NCBI RefSeq assembly: GCF_000425785.1
Contig: NZ_AUEC01000023.1
Span: 57,293 to 121,292, forward strand
Direction of reading: 5' to 3'
Source: Pseudomonas taiwanensis DSM 21245
GTDB taxonomy: Bacteria > Pseudomonadota > Gammaproteobacteria > Pseudomonadales > Pseudomonadaceae
Length of the DNA: 64,000 nucleotides
In this document: in pieces, positions 53,019-61,939 of the stretch
Layout: each line of letters starts with the position of its first letter
Position numbering within the stretch: position 1 is the stretch's first letter
Made by a program: the position numbers and the translations under genes
The notes under the pieces: model-generated
Told to the model about the DNA's origin: nothing
Seen by the model: the letters and a program-made list of their open reading frames with translations, nothing else
Database searches by the model: none

Positions 53019-54740
53019 CTATTGTTCGGTAACCGAACAATAGCGAGAGGTTGCCTGAGTCTGGCTCAGCGCCAGGCCGGCCAGGTAGCCGAACGTCATG
53101 CCCGGACCAAGGGTGATGCCACCGCTTGGATAATGCCCACCCATTATGCTCTGCATGTCATTGCCGACCGCAAACAAGCCGGGGATCGCTCGTCCATGGC
53201 TGTCCACTACCCGCGCACAGGCGTCCGTACGCAGCCCGGCAAAGGTCCCAAGGCTGCCCGGCAACAGCCTGACGGCGTGGAACGGTCCTTGCCGCAACGG
53301 TCGCAGTGATGGGTTGGGCGATTGCAGTGGGTCGCCTTGCGCCCGGTTGTAGACGGTGGCGCCGCGCTGAAACTCAGGGTCCTCGCCTTGGGCTGCGTGA
53401 TGATTGAAAGCGTCCACTGTCGTTTTCAGTTGACGGGCATCGATCCCGCAGTGCTCGGCCAACGCGTCCAGCGTCTGGCCGCTGAACAAATAGCCGCGCC
53501 GCTCGTAGAAGCCTGTGGGGAAGGGGAAGGGCTTGGCCCAGCCGATGCCATATCGACGTTGGGCGGGGTGATCGCAGATCAGCCAGGCTTCATGGGGCTC
53601 ACCTTCAGGCGTTGCGGCGAACAGTGCATTCATGAAGTCGTGGTAGTTGTCGGCCTCGTTGACGAAGCGCCGGCCGTCGCGGCGTACCACGATGAAGCCA
53701 GGCTTGGCGCGGTCGATCAGGTGGGGAAAATGCCCCAGGCTGCCATCCCCTCGCGGCACCAGGGAGACCGGGGCCCACGCGCCGGCATGGGCCAGCGTAG
53801 GGCTGACCTGGCCGCCGACCTGTTCGCCCAGGCGCAGGCCGTCGCCGCTGTTTTCCCTTGGCGCGGCGCTATGATGAGCATTACCGTCGGGTGCATGGCC
53901 GACCAACTGGGCGATGCGCTGGCGGTCATGGGGAAAACCACCGCAAGCCAGTATCACGCCACGCCGGGCCCGCACCCGTTGGCCGTTGGCGAACCGTGCC
54001 CCGGTGATTCGGTCGTCGTCGCCCAGCAAGCCTGTCGCGGCAAGGTCGGTGAGCAAACACACGTCAAGGTCCAGAGCGCTGCGCAGCAGGCGCGCTACCA
54101 GGGCATTGCCGTTGACCAGTTGCAGGCCGCGTCGATGCAACAGAAGGTCGCGTCCATGGCGCAGGAGGCGCTTGCTGACGTGCATGGCGGCTTTTGCCGA
54201 GCTTGTGGCATTGAAGAACGCGGCCATGTCCGCGCCACCGGCGATGCCCATGCCTGCCAGGCTGACGATGTCCAGTGGTGGCCGCAGCTTGTGTATCCAT
54301 GGCCCGAGTTGGCGTCCATCGAACGGTAGCGCACACAGTGACCGTCCGCCCCGTGCGCTGCCTTCCCCTTCGTGCATGTCGGGCATTGTCGAGCCGCAGA
54401 AGAACTGCACGGCGGTATGTTGCTGGAAGAACGCCACCATGTCCGGACCATGGCGCAAGAAGGCGCGCTGGCGGGAGTCCAGTTCGGTTACCTGGGTATG
54501 TGCGCGCAAGTACCGTTCAGGCCCGTCGTCGGCCTCGATGAAACCCTCTGCGACGGCCAGGGGGTTACGGGGTATCCACAACCAGCCACCCGACCAGGCG
54601 CTGGTGCCGCCCAGTTGGCTGGCCTTTTCCGCGACGATCACGTTCAAGCCGTGATGCGCGGCAGTGACTGCGGCGGCGAGGCCAGAGGCACCTGAGCCGA
54701 TGACAAGGACATCGCATTCCAGAGTGGGCAGGGTTGACAT
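53019..54740 (-). CDS. FAD-dependent dehydrogenase, fumarate reductase/KstD-like (paralogue 2)
   Basis: 573 aa flavoprotein, same family as those at 46700 and 55156. N-terminal DVLVIGSGASGLAAAVTAA, then GGTSAWSGGWLWIPRN; C-terminal GLFAVGNDMQSIMGGHYPSG then GITLGPGMTFGYLAG. Located between the NIPSNAP and MFS genes. It probably introduces a double bond next to a ring ketone or acid, like ketosteroid dehydrogenases and 4-oxocyclohexanecarboxylate desaturases. Confidence 0.87.
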   Translation of the reverse strand: MSTLPTLECDVLVIGSGASGLAAAVTAAHHGLNVIVAEKASQLGGTSAWSGGWLWIPRNPLAVAEGFIEADDGPERYLRAHTQVTELDSRQRAFLRHGPDMVAFFQQHTAVQFFCGSTMPDMHEGEGSARGGRSLCALPFDGRQLGPWIHKLRPPLDIVSLAGMGIAGGADMAAFFNATSSAKAAMHVSKRLLRHGRDLLLHRRGLQLVNGNALVARLLRSALDLDVCLLTDLAATGLLGDDDRITGARFANGQRVRARRGVILACGGFPHDRQRIAQLVGHAPDGNAHHSAAPRENSGDGLRLGEQVGGQVSPTLAHAGAWAPVSLVPRGDGSLGHFPHLIDRAKPGFIVVRRDGRRFVNEADNYHDFMNALFAATPEGEPHEAWLICDHPAQRRYGIGWAKPFPFPTGFYERRGYLFSGQTLDALAEHCGIDARQLKTTVDAFNHHAAQGEDPEFQRGATVYNRAQGDPLQSPNPSLRPLRQGPFHAVRLLPGSLGTFAGLRTDACARVVDSHGRAIPGLFAVGNDMQSIMGGHYPSGGITLGPGMTFGYLAGLALSQTQATSRYCSVTEQ

Positions 54741-54850
54741 CGAGGGATTCCAGTCAGGTTGTCAATTGCCAAGGCCCATCACCTCGGCACCTTCGGTGCT
54801 TTGCGGCCCCTTCCTGGAGGGGAGAGGCCCGGTGAGCGGATCTAACTCCC

Positions 54851-55171
54851 TCACTGCAACGGCGAGAAGCCCGTTGGCCGCAGCACACGCGATTGCAGCT
54901 TGAGCACCGCACCCAACTCGCGGTTGCGCCGCGAGAATTCCGCCCAGCGTGGGTCGGCGGCCATTGCTTTGCGTCGCTCCATCCGCTCGTCAAGGCTGGT
55001 GTAGCCCCACAGGTGCACCACCTGGTTGGCCTCGCCGAACTCGGTGGTGAAAAAGCCGATCAGCTTGCCCAGGTGTTCGGTTTGCACCTCCAGCGCATGG
55101 CTTTGGTACAGGGCCAGCCAGTCAGCGAGTTTCAGTGGGTCGAGGGTGTAGGTTCTCAGTTCGTAGTACAT
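54851..55171 (-). CDS. NIPSNAP family protein
   Basis: 106 aa small ferredoxin-like fold protein: YYELRTYTLDPLKLADWLALY, then FGEANQVVHLWGYTSLDERMER. NIPSNAP proteins often accompany catabolic genes for hydrophobic or cyclic compounds; role unknown. It overlaps the upstream flavoprotein gene by 16 bases, so they are co-translated. Confidence 0.88.
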   Translation of the reverse strand: MYYELRTYTLDPLKLADWLALYQSHALEVQTEHLGKLIGFFTTEFGEANQVVHLWGYTSLDERMERRKAMAADPRWAEFSRRNRELGAVLKLQSRVLRPTGFSPLQ

Positions 55172-56889
55172 GGGTTTTTCTCCGCGTGAGTGGCCGGCGC
55201 CCGCAGGCGTTCGGCGATATGGCTGGCAGCGATCCAGCCGAAGGTGAGGGCGGGGCCAAGGGTGATGCCTGGGCCTGGGTAGGTGCCCTCCATGATCGAG
55301 TTCATGTCGTTGCCAACGGCGTACAGTCCGGTGATCGGCGCGCCGGCTTCGCTCAGTACGTTGGCGTTGGCGTCGGTCGCCAGGCCGCGTGCCGAGCCGA
55401 GGTCGCCGGTGTGGATTCGGATCGCATAGAACGGCGCCTTGGCCAAGGGCGCCAGGCACGGGTTGGGTTGGTGCTGTGGGTCGCCCATGTAGCGGTTGTA
55501 GCTGTTGGCTCCCTTCCCGAATGCACGGTCGATGCCGATACGAGCATCGGCGTTGAAGTGCTCAAGTGTTTGCGCAAGTGTTTGCGGGTCGATGCCGATG
55601 GCTTGGGCGAGGGCATGCGGGGTGTCGGCCCGATGCAGGTAGCCGGCCTCGATCAGCGCGTTGTTGTCTACCGGCCTTGGTCGCGCCAGCCCGAGGCCAT
55701 AGCGGTTCATGGCATCAGCATCGCAGATCAACCAGCAGCTGCTGATGCCCTGGGCGAACATGGTCTGCACAAAATGATGATAGGAGTTGGACTCGTTGAC
55801 GAAACGCCGACCGGTCGGATCGACTGCAATCACACCCGGTTTGGCGCGGTCGGTGACCAGGTGCGGGAAGCGTTCGCGCTCGCCATTGGAATGGCGCAGC
55901 TCGGACACCGGAGCCCAGAAGAAGTTGGCGGCCAGGTCCTCGCCCTTGGCTGCCTGCACGGCTTCGCCCAGGCGCAGGGCGGCCCCGTCATTGGTGGGAG
56001 GAGACATGGTCAGGTGCGGTGCGCTTGCGTCGGGCCGGTTAGCGGCGGCTAGCGCGCCTGCTGCGAAACCGCCCATGGCGCAGACAACGCCGCCGTGGGC
56101 GAGAACCCGTTCGCGACGGCCCTCGCGCAGTACCACCACACCACGGACCACCCCCTGCTCGACGATCAGCGCCTGCGCCTCGCTGCGCAGCCACAATTGA
56201 GCACCGTCGGCCAAAGCGCTGCAAGCCAGCCGGGCGATCAGCGCGTTGCCGGTCGTCAGCCGGGTGCCACGGTGGTGGCGCAGCCGATCCACCCCGTAGC
56301 GAGCCATCAGCTTTATGCAGTGCCAGAGCGATGCAGCCGAGCGGCGCATGCTCAGGAAGTGCTGGATGTCCACGCGGTTGACCATCATCCCGCCGAACAG
56401 CAGCATGCCGGGCGGGGGCATCTTCAGGTCCTTGAAGCGCGGGCCGAGGTGGCGCCCGTCGTACTCGACCATTTCCAGTGCGCGTCCAAACTCGGTGGCG
56501 CCGGGTGCATCCGGGTAGTAGTCCGGTGAGTGCAGGCGCAGGCTGTACCGCAGCTCGGTGTTGGCCTCCAGCCAACGCAACGCTTGGTGGCCGCGTTCGA
56601 CGAAGGCGTCCACGAGCTCAGATTTATAACCGGCGCCGATGATCGCCTTGAGGTAAGTGCGGATGGCTTCGGGCGAATCCTCGGCGCCGGCGGCGCTCGC
56701 TTGATCACTGCCATGGATCCACACCGCGCCACCGGAAATGGCTGAGGTGCCGCCAAAGGTGTCGGCCTTTTCCACGATCAATACCTTCAGGCCAAGGCGG
56801 GCAGCGGTGGCGGCGGTGGCGAATCCCCCGGCACCGCTGCCAAGGACGACCAGGTCAAACACTTGTTGCGATTGTTCGATAGCGGACAT
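55156..56889 (-). CDS. FAD-dependent dehydrogenase, fumarate reductase/KstD-like (paralogue 3)
   Basis: 577 aa flavoprotein. N-terminal DLVVLGSGAGGFATAATAA, then GGTSAISGGAVWIHG; C-terminal GLYAVGNDMNSIMEGTYPGPG and ITLGPALTFGWIAA. It follows the AroE-like gene by 4 bases and precedes NIPSNAP by overlap, so all four belong to one operon. The 3-ketosteroid Delta1-dehydrogenase-like family acts next to a ring ketone; substrate here unknown. Confidence 0.88.
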   Translation of the reverse strand: MSAIEQSQQVFDLVVLGSGAGGFATAATAARLGLKVLIVEKADTFGGTSAISGGAVWIHGSDQASAAGAEDSPEAIRTYLKAIIGAGYKSELVDAFVERGHQALRWLEANTELRYSLRLHSPDYYPDAPGATEFGRALEMVEYDGRHLGPRFKDLKMPPPGMLLFGGMMVNRVDIQHFLSMRRSAASLWHCIKLMARYGVDRLRHHRGTRLTTGNALIARLACSALADGAQLWLRSEAQALIVEQGVVRGVVVLREGRRERVLAHGGVVCAMGGFAAGALAAANRPDASAPHLTMSPPTNDGAALRLGEAVQAAKGEDLAANFFWAPVSELRHSNGERERFPHLVTDRAKPGVIAVDPTGRRFVNESNSYHHFVQTMFAQGISSCWLICDADAMNRYGLGLARPRPVDNNALIEAGYLHRADTPHALAQAIGIDPQTLAQTLEHFNADARIGIDRAFGKGANSYNRYMGDPQHQPNPCLAPLAKAPFYAIRIHTGDLGSARGLATDANANVLSEAGAPITGLYAVGNDMNSIMEGTYPGPGITLGPALTFGWIAASHIAERLRAPATHAEKNPCTTN

Positions 56890-56893
56890 GGCC

Positions 56894-57703
56894 TCAGATC
56901 TCCAGCGGCGTGACGCCCATGAAGGCGCCGAGGTGGCCAAGCTGTGCGAATGCCATCTGCGCTCCGGTCTGGATCGCGCAGCCGCGCTGGCGCGCAAGAG
57001 CCAGCAACGGGGTGATTTCCGGGGAGGTGACGACGTCGGCCACCAGGGTCCGGGGTTGCAGGGTTTCCAGCAGACTCGCCGGCAGCGGTAGCTCGCCGGT
57101 ATCGCCCATGCCGACGGGTGAGGCGTTGACTAGCAGGTCGAAGCGCTCCAGCGATTCGTAGTGTGTGGCGACCTCAAGGTTGGCGAAGGTATTGCCGAGC
57201 AGTTCGCAAAGTGCGGCGGCGCGCGGAGTGCTGGGGTCGCTGAGGGTCACCTGGGCGACGCCTGCCTCACCCAATGCATAGGCAATGGCGCTGCCGACCC
57301 CGCCGCAACCGATCACCAGCACACGTTTGCCGGCTGGTTGGAATCCATGCTTGCGCGCAGCACCGAGAAAGCCTGCGCCGTCGACGTTGTCACCCAGCAG
57401 GCGGCCATCGGGTTCACGGCGAATCACGTTGACCGAACCCAGCGCGGTGGCACGATCGCTGAGTCCATCCAGATGCGCGGCCAACACCTGTTTGTAGGGA
57501 ACGGTGACCACGCAACCGCGCAGGTTGCGCCAGCCCTTGAGGCTACCGACGAATGCTTGAAGCGATGCTTCCTGCATATCGATGGGCAGCATCGCCAGGT
57601 TACGGTCGTTGTTGGCGAACCAGGTGTTGAAGTTGTCGGGCGATTTCACCTGGGCGATGGGTGAACCGACGATGGCGACCAGTTCTGTCGAACCCCGAAT
57701 CAT
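56894..57703 (-). CDS. Shikimate dehydrogenase-like protein (AroE family, altered substrate motif)
   Basis: 269 aa with AroE fold. The catalytic Lys (TVPYK, K71) and Asp (NVDG, D108) are present, as is the NAD(P) motif GCGGVGSAIA. The usual SxS motif that holds the shikimate carboxylate is replaced: Q18-V19-K20-S21 stands where H-S-x-S is usual, so only the second Ser remains. This suggests a changed substrate such as quinate or a related alicyclic acid. It heads the operon behind a TGCGAT-A-ATCGCA palindrome; ribosome site GGAGG precedes the ATG. Confidence 0.85.
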   Translation of the reverse strand: MIRGSTELVAIVGSPIAQVKSPDNFNTWFANNDRNLAMLPIDMQEASLQAFVGSLKGWRNLRGCVVTVPYKQVLAAHLDGLSDRATALGSVNVIRREPDGRLLGDNVDGAGFLGAARKHGFQPAGKRVLVIGCGGVGSAIAYALGEAGVAQVTLSDPSTPRAAALCELLGNTFANLEVATHYESLERFDLLVNASPVGMGDTGELPLPASLLETLQPRTLVADVVTSPEITPLLALARQRGCAIQTGAQMAFAQLGHLGAFMGVTPLEI

Positions 57704-57787
57704 GCTGACCTCCGTTTTTGGCGTTGTTGTGGAGGCAAGCGTGGCGCGCGGCGTGGGGGTACGGCAATGCGCTTAGCGATCCATTAG

Positions 57788-57800
57788 TGCGATAATCGCA
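57788..57800. promoter_or_regulatory. Candidate operator of the second IclR regulator
   Basis: Perfect 13-bp palindrome TGCGAT-A-ATCGCA between the divergent AroE-like and IclR genes, 85 bases before the AroE-like start. Related half-sites GCGAT and TTCGCA lie on both sides. Confidence 0.5.
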
Positions 57801-57850
57801 GTCATGTATCGGTATTCGCATTGAATTGGTGTATGAGTGGGTGAACACCC

Positions 57851-57880
57851 TTAGGAGCGGGCTTGCCGGCGATTGGCCCC
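57851..57880. repeat. REP-type repeat fragment
   Basis: Contains GGAGCGGGCTTGCCGGCGAT, the core of a common P. putida repetitive extragenic palindrome, inside the control region of the second IclR gene. A related copy is at 61887. Confidence 0.6.
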
Positions 57881-57924
57881 AGAGCCGCCCGACAACCGTC
57901 CAGCCCACCCCACGAGCCGAACAC

Positions 57925-58695
57925 ATGGACAAACACGAAACTCATCCCCGCGACCTCATCGCCGGTCTGCAGAAAGGCTTGGCATTGATGCAACTGTTCA
58001 GCGCCGACCAGCCACGCTTGAGCGTGCCACACGCGGCCAGACTCTCAGGGCTGACGCCCAGTGCCACTCGACGTTTTCTGTTGACGTTGGTGCACGAAGG
58101 CTTTGCCGACACCGACAACCGCCATTACTGGCTGACACCCAAAGTGCTGCGTATTGGCCAGGCCTATGTGGATTCGGCGCAGTTGCCGCGCATGTTGAGG
58201 CCTATCGTCGAGCAGGTCGCGCGCCAGACCCAGGAGCATGTGTCGGTGGGCACCCGCGACGGTGACGAAATCATCCACCTGGTGCGCAGCCGGTATAGCC
58301 ACGTCGCCTCGCTGTCGATTCGCCCCGGCTCGCGGGTACCGATGTACTGCACCGCTGGCGGGCGGATCTGGCTGGCGTCGCTGGATGCAACGGCGCGGGA
58401 CGACTACTTCTCGCGAAACCCGCTTCGCCCGCTCACGCCCTACACGCAAACTGACAGGGCGCGCCTGGAGGCGGTGCTGCAGCAGGTGAGAGCGCAGGGT
58501 TTTTGTATCGTCGATCAGGAGTACGAAATCGGTATGCGCGTGCTTGGCGTGCCGCTGGTGGATCGTGCTGGGCAACTGAAGGCGACACTGACCATCACTA
58601 CCCATGCGTCGCGGCTGAGCGTCGATGAGATTCGCCTGCGCTACCTGCCTGCGTTGTACGAGGCGCAGGCCCTGTTGAAGCCGGTGCTGGACTGA
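57925..58695 (+). CDS. IclR-family transcriptional regulator (second, PcaR/PobR-like)
   Basis: 256 aa. An N-terminal winged helix (GLQKGLALMQLF, AARLSGLTPSATRRFLLTL) and an effector domain (YSHVASLSIRPGSRVPMYCT, GFCIVDQEYEIGMR). The pattern is like the PcaR/PobR/CatR subgroup that responds to aromatic acids. It is divergent from the AroE-flavoprotein-MFS operon and probably controls it. The ATG at 57925 is preferred; the ribosome site is weak. Confidence 0.88.
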   Translation: MDKHETHPRDLIAGLQKGLALMQLFSADQPRLSVPHAARLSGLTPSATRRFLLTLVHEGFADTDNRHYWLTPKVLRIGQAYVDSAQLPRMLRPIVEQVARQTQEHVSVGTRDGDEIIHLVRSRYSHVASLSIRPGSRVPMYCTAGGRIWLASLDATARDDYFSRNPLRPLTPYTQTDRARLEAVLQQVRAQGFCIVDQEYEIGMRVLGVPLVDRAGQLKATLTITTHASRLSVDEIRLRYLPALYEAQALLKPVLD

Positions 58696-58698
58696 CGG

Positions 58699-59352
58699 TC
58701 AGTGACGGATCAGGTAGGCGCCTTGCGGAATACGCCCTTTGAGCTTCTTGCACTTGACCGGCGCGGGCTGGTGCCCGGGCGGAACACCTGGGAACCAGAT
58801 TCGGCACTTGCCCGGGGGTGGCCGGTGACCCTGGGGTATGTCCATGTCCTCGGCCTGTGTTACCGGGTTGCTCAAGCGCTGTGGTGCCGCAGGCTGCGGT
58901 GGCGGCGTGAAGGGATCGGTGGGCGTTAGGTTCACCGCTTGAGCGGAGGCAGGGGGCTGGTCGGCCGCTGGCAGTGCGCCGTAAACCTGGCCATTGCGAG
59001 CCGCCTGGATCAACTGGAAATTGCGGTTGCGCAGCGCGTTGTTGCTGCCGACCCGCATATTCGAGCGCACGGCGAGGGTTTCGGCCTGTTGGTACTGGCC
59101 TTGTTGCAGGCGCAGCACGCCAAGGTAATGCAAGGTTGCAGGGTTGTTCGGCTGAATCTGCAGTGCTCGTTCCAGTGTTGCCGCCGCTTGGTCCAGATGG
59201 CCGGCGGCGTACTGCTGCGAGGCGCTTTCGATCAGCATGGTGGAGGCATTGTTGCTATGGGCTGGCATCGAGCGGTCGCCTGCGAACGCGCCACAGGCTG
59301 CGACGGCGCTGAACAACAGGAGAACGGCCGGCAGCATGCGTTGGCTGGGCAT
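58699..59352 (-). CDS. TPR-containing secreted protein
   Basis: 217 aa. N-terminal signal peptide with a possible lipobox Cys (VAAC, about residue 20), a TPR pair (about 38-100: ASQQYAAGHLDQAAATLERA, LGVLRLQQGQYQQAETLA), a Pro/Ala linker, and a C-terminal PPGKCRIWFPGVPPGHQP motif with two Cys. Function unknown; such proteins are often envelope-associated. Confidence 0.8.
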   Translation of the reverse strand: MPSQRMLPAVLLLFSAVAACGAFAGDRSMPAHSNNASTMLIESASQQYAAGHLDQAAATLERALQIQPNNPATLHYLGVLRLQQGQYQQAETLAVRSNMRVGSNNALRNRNFQLIQAARNGQVYGALPAADQPPASAQAVNLTPTDPFTPPPQPAAPQRLSNPVTQAEDMDIPQGHRPPPGKCRIWFPGVPPGHQPAPVKCKKLKGRIPQGAYLIRH

Positions 59353-59517
59353 CGGGTACTGACTCGACAGTGTCTGGTCTGGCGGAAAGGGACATGGCCC
59401 TCGCCCGTGGATGCAAGGGGATGCTATCGACCCAGTCCGTGCAATGAAGTTCCCAGGCTGCGCAACCTTTGAGGGTTGGCGATGGCATCCGACTCACCTT
59501 TTTCGAGATCGGATCAA

Positions 59518-60138
59518 TCAACGCCTGCTCAAGGCCAGACGCACCGCGAAAATCACGAACAGTAGCCCGGTAGCGCGGTCGAGCGCAGCGATGACCTTTT
59601 CGCGGCGCAACACCCCCGCCAGCGAATGCGTCGCGCTGACCAGTACCATCGCCCAGAGCAGGCCGAGTGCCACGTGGATGCCGACCAGAATGAAGGTCCA
59701 GGCTATCAGCGGCTGGCCGTGGGGGATGAATTGCGGCAGGAACGAGACGTAGAAAATACCGACCTTAGGGTTCAGCAGGTTACCCATCATGCCCCTGAGG
59801 AACCAGTTGGACTGCGTCCGCGGCTGCGTTGCGATCGGCGCCAGTGAATGCCGTGGCCGCATCAGCATGTTCACCCCAAGCCAGGCCAGGTACGCCGCGC
59901 CGCAATACTTCAGAATGCTGTAGGCGAGTTCGGACACGGCCAATAGCGCGCCCAGGCCGAACGCAACCGCCGCGCCCCATAGCAAGCAACCGACGTTGAT
60001 GCCCAGCGCCGCACGCAGCCCTTGCCGACGGCCCTCGACGGTTGCTGTCCTGAGGATGAGCGCAGTGTCCAGGCCTGGTGTCACGGTCAGCAGCGTGGCG
60101 GCGAGGGTGAAGGCAATCAGGTTGTCTGCAATGGACAT
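59518..60138 (-). CDS. LysE/RhtB-family amino acid exporter
   Basis: 206 aa with about six membrane helices and the family N-terminus LTVTPGLDTALILRTATVEG, then GLRAALGINVGCLLWG. It exports an amino acid or derivative. ATG at 60138 gives the normal family length; the ribosome site is weak. Single gene downstream of a large palindrome. Confidence 0.9.
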   Translation of the reverse strand: MSIADNLIAFTLAATLLTVTPGLDTALILRTATVEGRRQGLRAALGINVGCLLWGAAVAFGLGALLAVSELAYSILKYCGAAYLAWLGVNMLMRPRHSLAPIATQPRTQSNWFLRGMMGNLLNPKVGIFYVSFLPQFIPHGQPLIAWTFILVGIHVALGLLWAMVLVSATHSLAGVLRREKVIAALDRATGLLFVIFAVRLALSRR

Positions 60139-60245
60139 TAGCTTCGGCGCCTGCGGGAGGAGGTGAGCGCAGGTTAGCATGGGCGTGCTCGGGGTGGTCA
60201 TTGCGCGGCGGCAAGTCGTGGTATGGCGAGGGGCATGCAGCGGTC

Positions 60246-60476
60246 TTGAGATCGAGCGCCGCCCGCGCGGCGCATCGCGAGCAAGGCTCGCTCCTACGTC
60301 TGTTTCGGGCCAGTAACGCCAGTGACAGACGCGCGCGAACGCCTGGTGTGTACGACTCGATAGTGCGCCATGCGCCAAAGCGTTCGCGCGCAAATCCCAC
60401 AGGCGTAATTGGCCCGAGACAGATGTAGGAGCGAGCCTTGCTCGCGATGCGCCGCGCGGGCGGCGCTCGATCTCAA
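60246..60476. repeat. 231-bp near-perfect palindrome (head-to-head REP-type repeat)
   Basis: The left arm (60246-60347) and right arm (60375-60476) are inverted copies of about 100 bp with few mismatches. The outer 45 bases, from TTGAGATCGAGCGCCGCC to GCTCGCTCCTAC, are identical. The centre is near 60361. It contains REP-like GCGAGCAAGGCTCGCTCCTAC. No coding sense is evident, although frames in it look like proteins. It lies between two minus-strand genes and could form a very stable hairpin. Confidence 0.8.
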
Positions 60477-60497
60477 ACGCGCTGCACTTCTCACCAC

Positions 60498-61739
60498 TTA
60501 CGACGCATCCACAACACCCTCCGGCTGAGCCACCATGCGATTACTGACGCTACGCCCCAGCACCAGCACCGTCGCCAAACCGCAACCCACCAGCGCCGTG
60601 GCCAGGCTCAGCAGCACCGAACTGCCCAGTTGGTCGACGATCCGCCCACCGAAGAACGAGCCCAGCGCGATGATCACCTGGAACATGGCCACGAACAAAG
60701 GCATGCCGCGCTCGACGTCCTTGGGCGCCACGACAAACATCCAGATGCTGGCGCAGGCCGGGAACGCACCAAAGGCGAAGCCCCAGAGGGCGATGAGCAT
60801 CGCGGCGCCGGTCATGCCGGTGGCGAAGTAAGGGAACAGCGCAGTGCTGGTACCGATCATCAGCGCAACCAGCAACAGGGTGTGACGCACGCTTCGGTTG
60901 GCGGCGAAACCGGCGAAGATGTTGCCCAGCACCCCGGCCACGCCATAAAGCAGAAGCAGCGAGCCAATGGTAGGTCCATCGAAGCCAGCCCTTTGTTTGA
61001 AGAAAGGCGCGACATAGGTGTATGCGGCAAAGTGCGCAAGGCCAATCAACAATACTGCGATCAATCCGACCCGAGCCTGTGGATTGATGAACAAGGCCGG
61101 CAGGTCGCTGATGCGAATGGCCTTGTCCGGCGCCAGTCGCGGAAGCAGCAACACCTGCGCCAGAAGTACCGGCACGCCCACCAGCGCGGTTATCAGGAAG
61201 GTCATGCGCCAGCCCATCAGGCCGCTGAGCCAGGTACCAACCGGAACACCCAGGACGGTCGCCAAGGTGACACCGACCATGATGATCGAAGTGGCCTGCG
61301 CTACGCCCACCCCCTTGGGCGCGAGGCGTCCGCTAAGGGCGATGGCTGTCGCCCAGAAACCGCCGATGCTGATACCCAGGAGTACGCGGCCGAACAGCAG
61401 CAGGCTGAAGTCGCTCGCATAAGCCACCACCGCGTTGGCGATGATCATGATCAGCGTCAGGCCGATCAGTAGATAGCGCCGGTCAAGGGCGCCGATGCCC
61501 ACGGACAGCAAAGGCGCGGCGAGGGCAGCCATGATGCCGGGCAGGGTGACCATCAGGCCGGCCTGGCCAGCACTGATGCCCAGGTCGCTGGCGACATCGT
61601 TGAGAACGCCCACCGGCAGAAACTCGCTGGTGACCAGGGAGAAGGCACCGACGGCGACCGAGAGAATTGCAAGCCACTGCTGCTTGACGCTGTATTGGGT
61701 GTGTTCGGGGACGTGCGCGGACGGGTTGGGTGTCGGCAT
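60498..61739 (-). CDS. MFS transporter, DHA1 efflux family
   Basis: 413 aa with twelve membrane helices. The N-terminal SVAVGAFSLVTSEFLPVGVL and GILLGISIGGFWATAIALSG-like segment (here RVLLGISIGGFWATAIAL) match the arabinose/nucleoside efflux group (NepI, YdhP). It exports small molecules or drugs by proton antiport. Ribosome site GGAA precedes the ATG. Confidence 0.9.
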   Translation of the reverse strand: MPTPNPSAHVPEHTQYSVKQQWLAILSVAVGAFSLVTSEFLPVGVLNDVASDLGISAGQAGLMVTLPGIMAALAAPLLSVGIGALDRRYLLIGLTLIMIIANAVVAYASDFSLLLFGRVLLGISIGGFWATAIALSGRLAPKGVGVAQATSIIMVGVTLATVLGVPVGTWLSGLMGWRMTFLITALVGVPVLLAQVLLLPRLAPDKAIRISDLPALFINPQARVGLIAVLLIGLAHFAAYTYVAPFFKQRAGFDGPTIGSLLLLYGVAGVLGNIFAGFAANRSVRHTLLLVALMIGTSTALFPYFATGMTGAAMLIALWGFAFGAFPACASIWMFVVAPKDVERGMPLFVAMFQVIIALGSFFGGRIVDQLGSSVLLSLATALVGCGLATVLVLGRSVSNRMVAQPEGVVDAS

Positions 61740-61886
61740 GGTATTAAATTCCAGGAACGGACGTCGCCTGTAGCAGGCGAGAGGAGCGGGGAGAAACAGA
61801 GGGGCGATTATAGGGGGCGGTTTTGCCGACCCGACAGGCGGGTGTCTCGATAGTAATCATCAACGCATTCGATGGATCCGCAGCAT

Positions 61887-61921
61887 GTAGGAGCCGGCTT
61901 GCCGGCGATCACCGGCCCCTG
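61887..61921. repeat. REP-type repeat
   Basis: Contains GTAGGAGCCGGCTTGCCGG and GATCACCGGCCCCTGCAGG, a typical P. putida repetitive extragenic palindrome, between a divergent pair region and a small minus-strand gene. Confidence 0.65.
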
Positions 61922-61939
61922 CAGGTTCGTTCACCAGGC

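Noticed and set aside
60201..60497. Two short frames within the large palindrome (AARAAHREQGSLL type)
   Set aside because: They are read from opposite arms of the inverted repeat and look like each other only because of it. Such frames recur wherever this repeat occurs.
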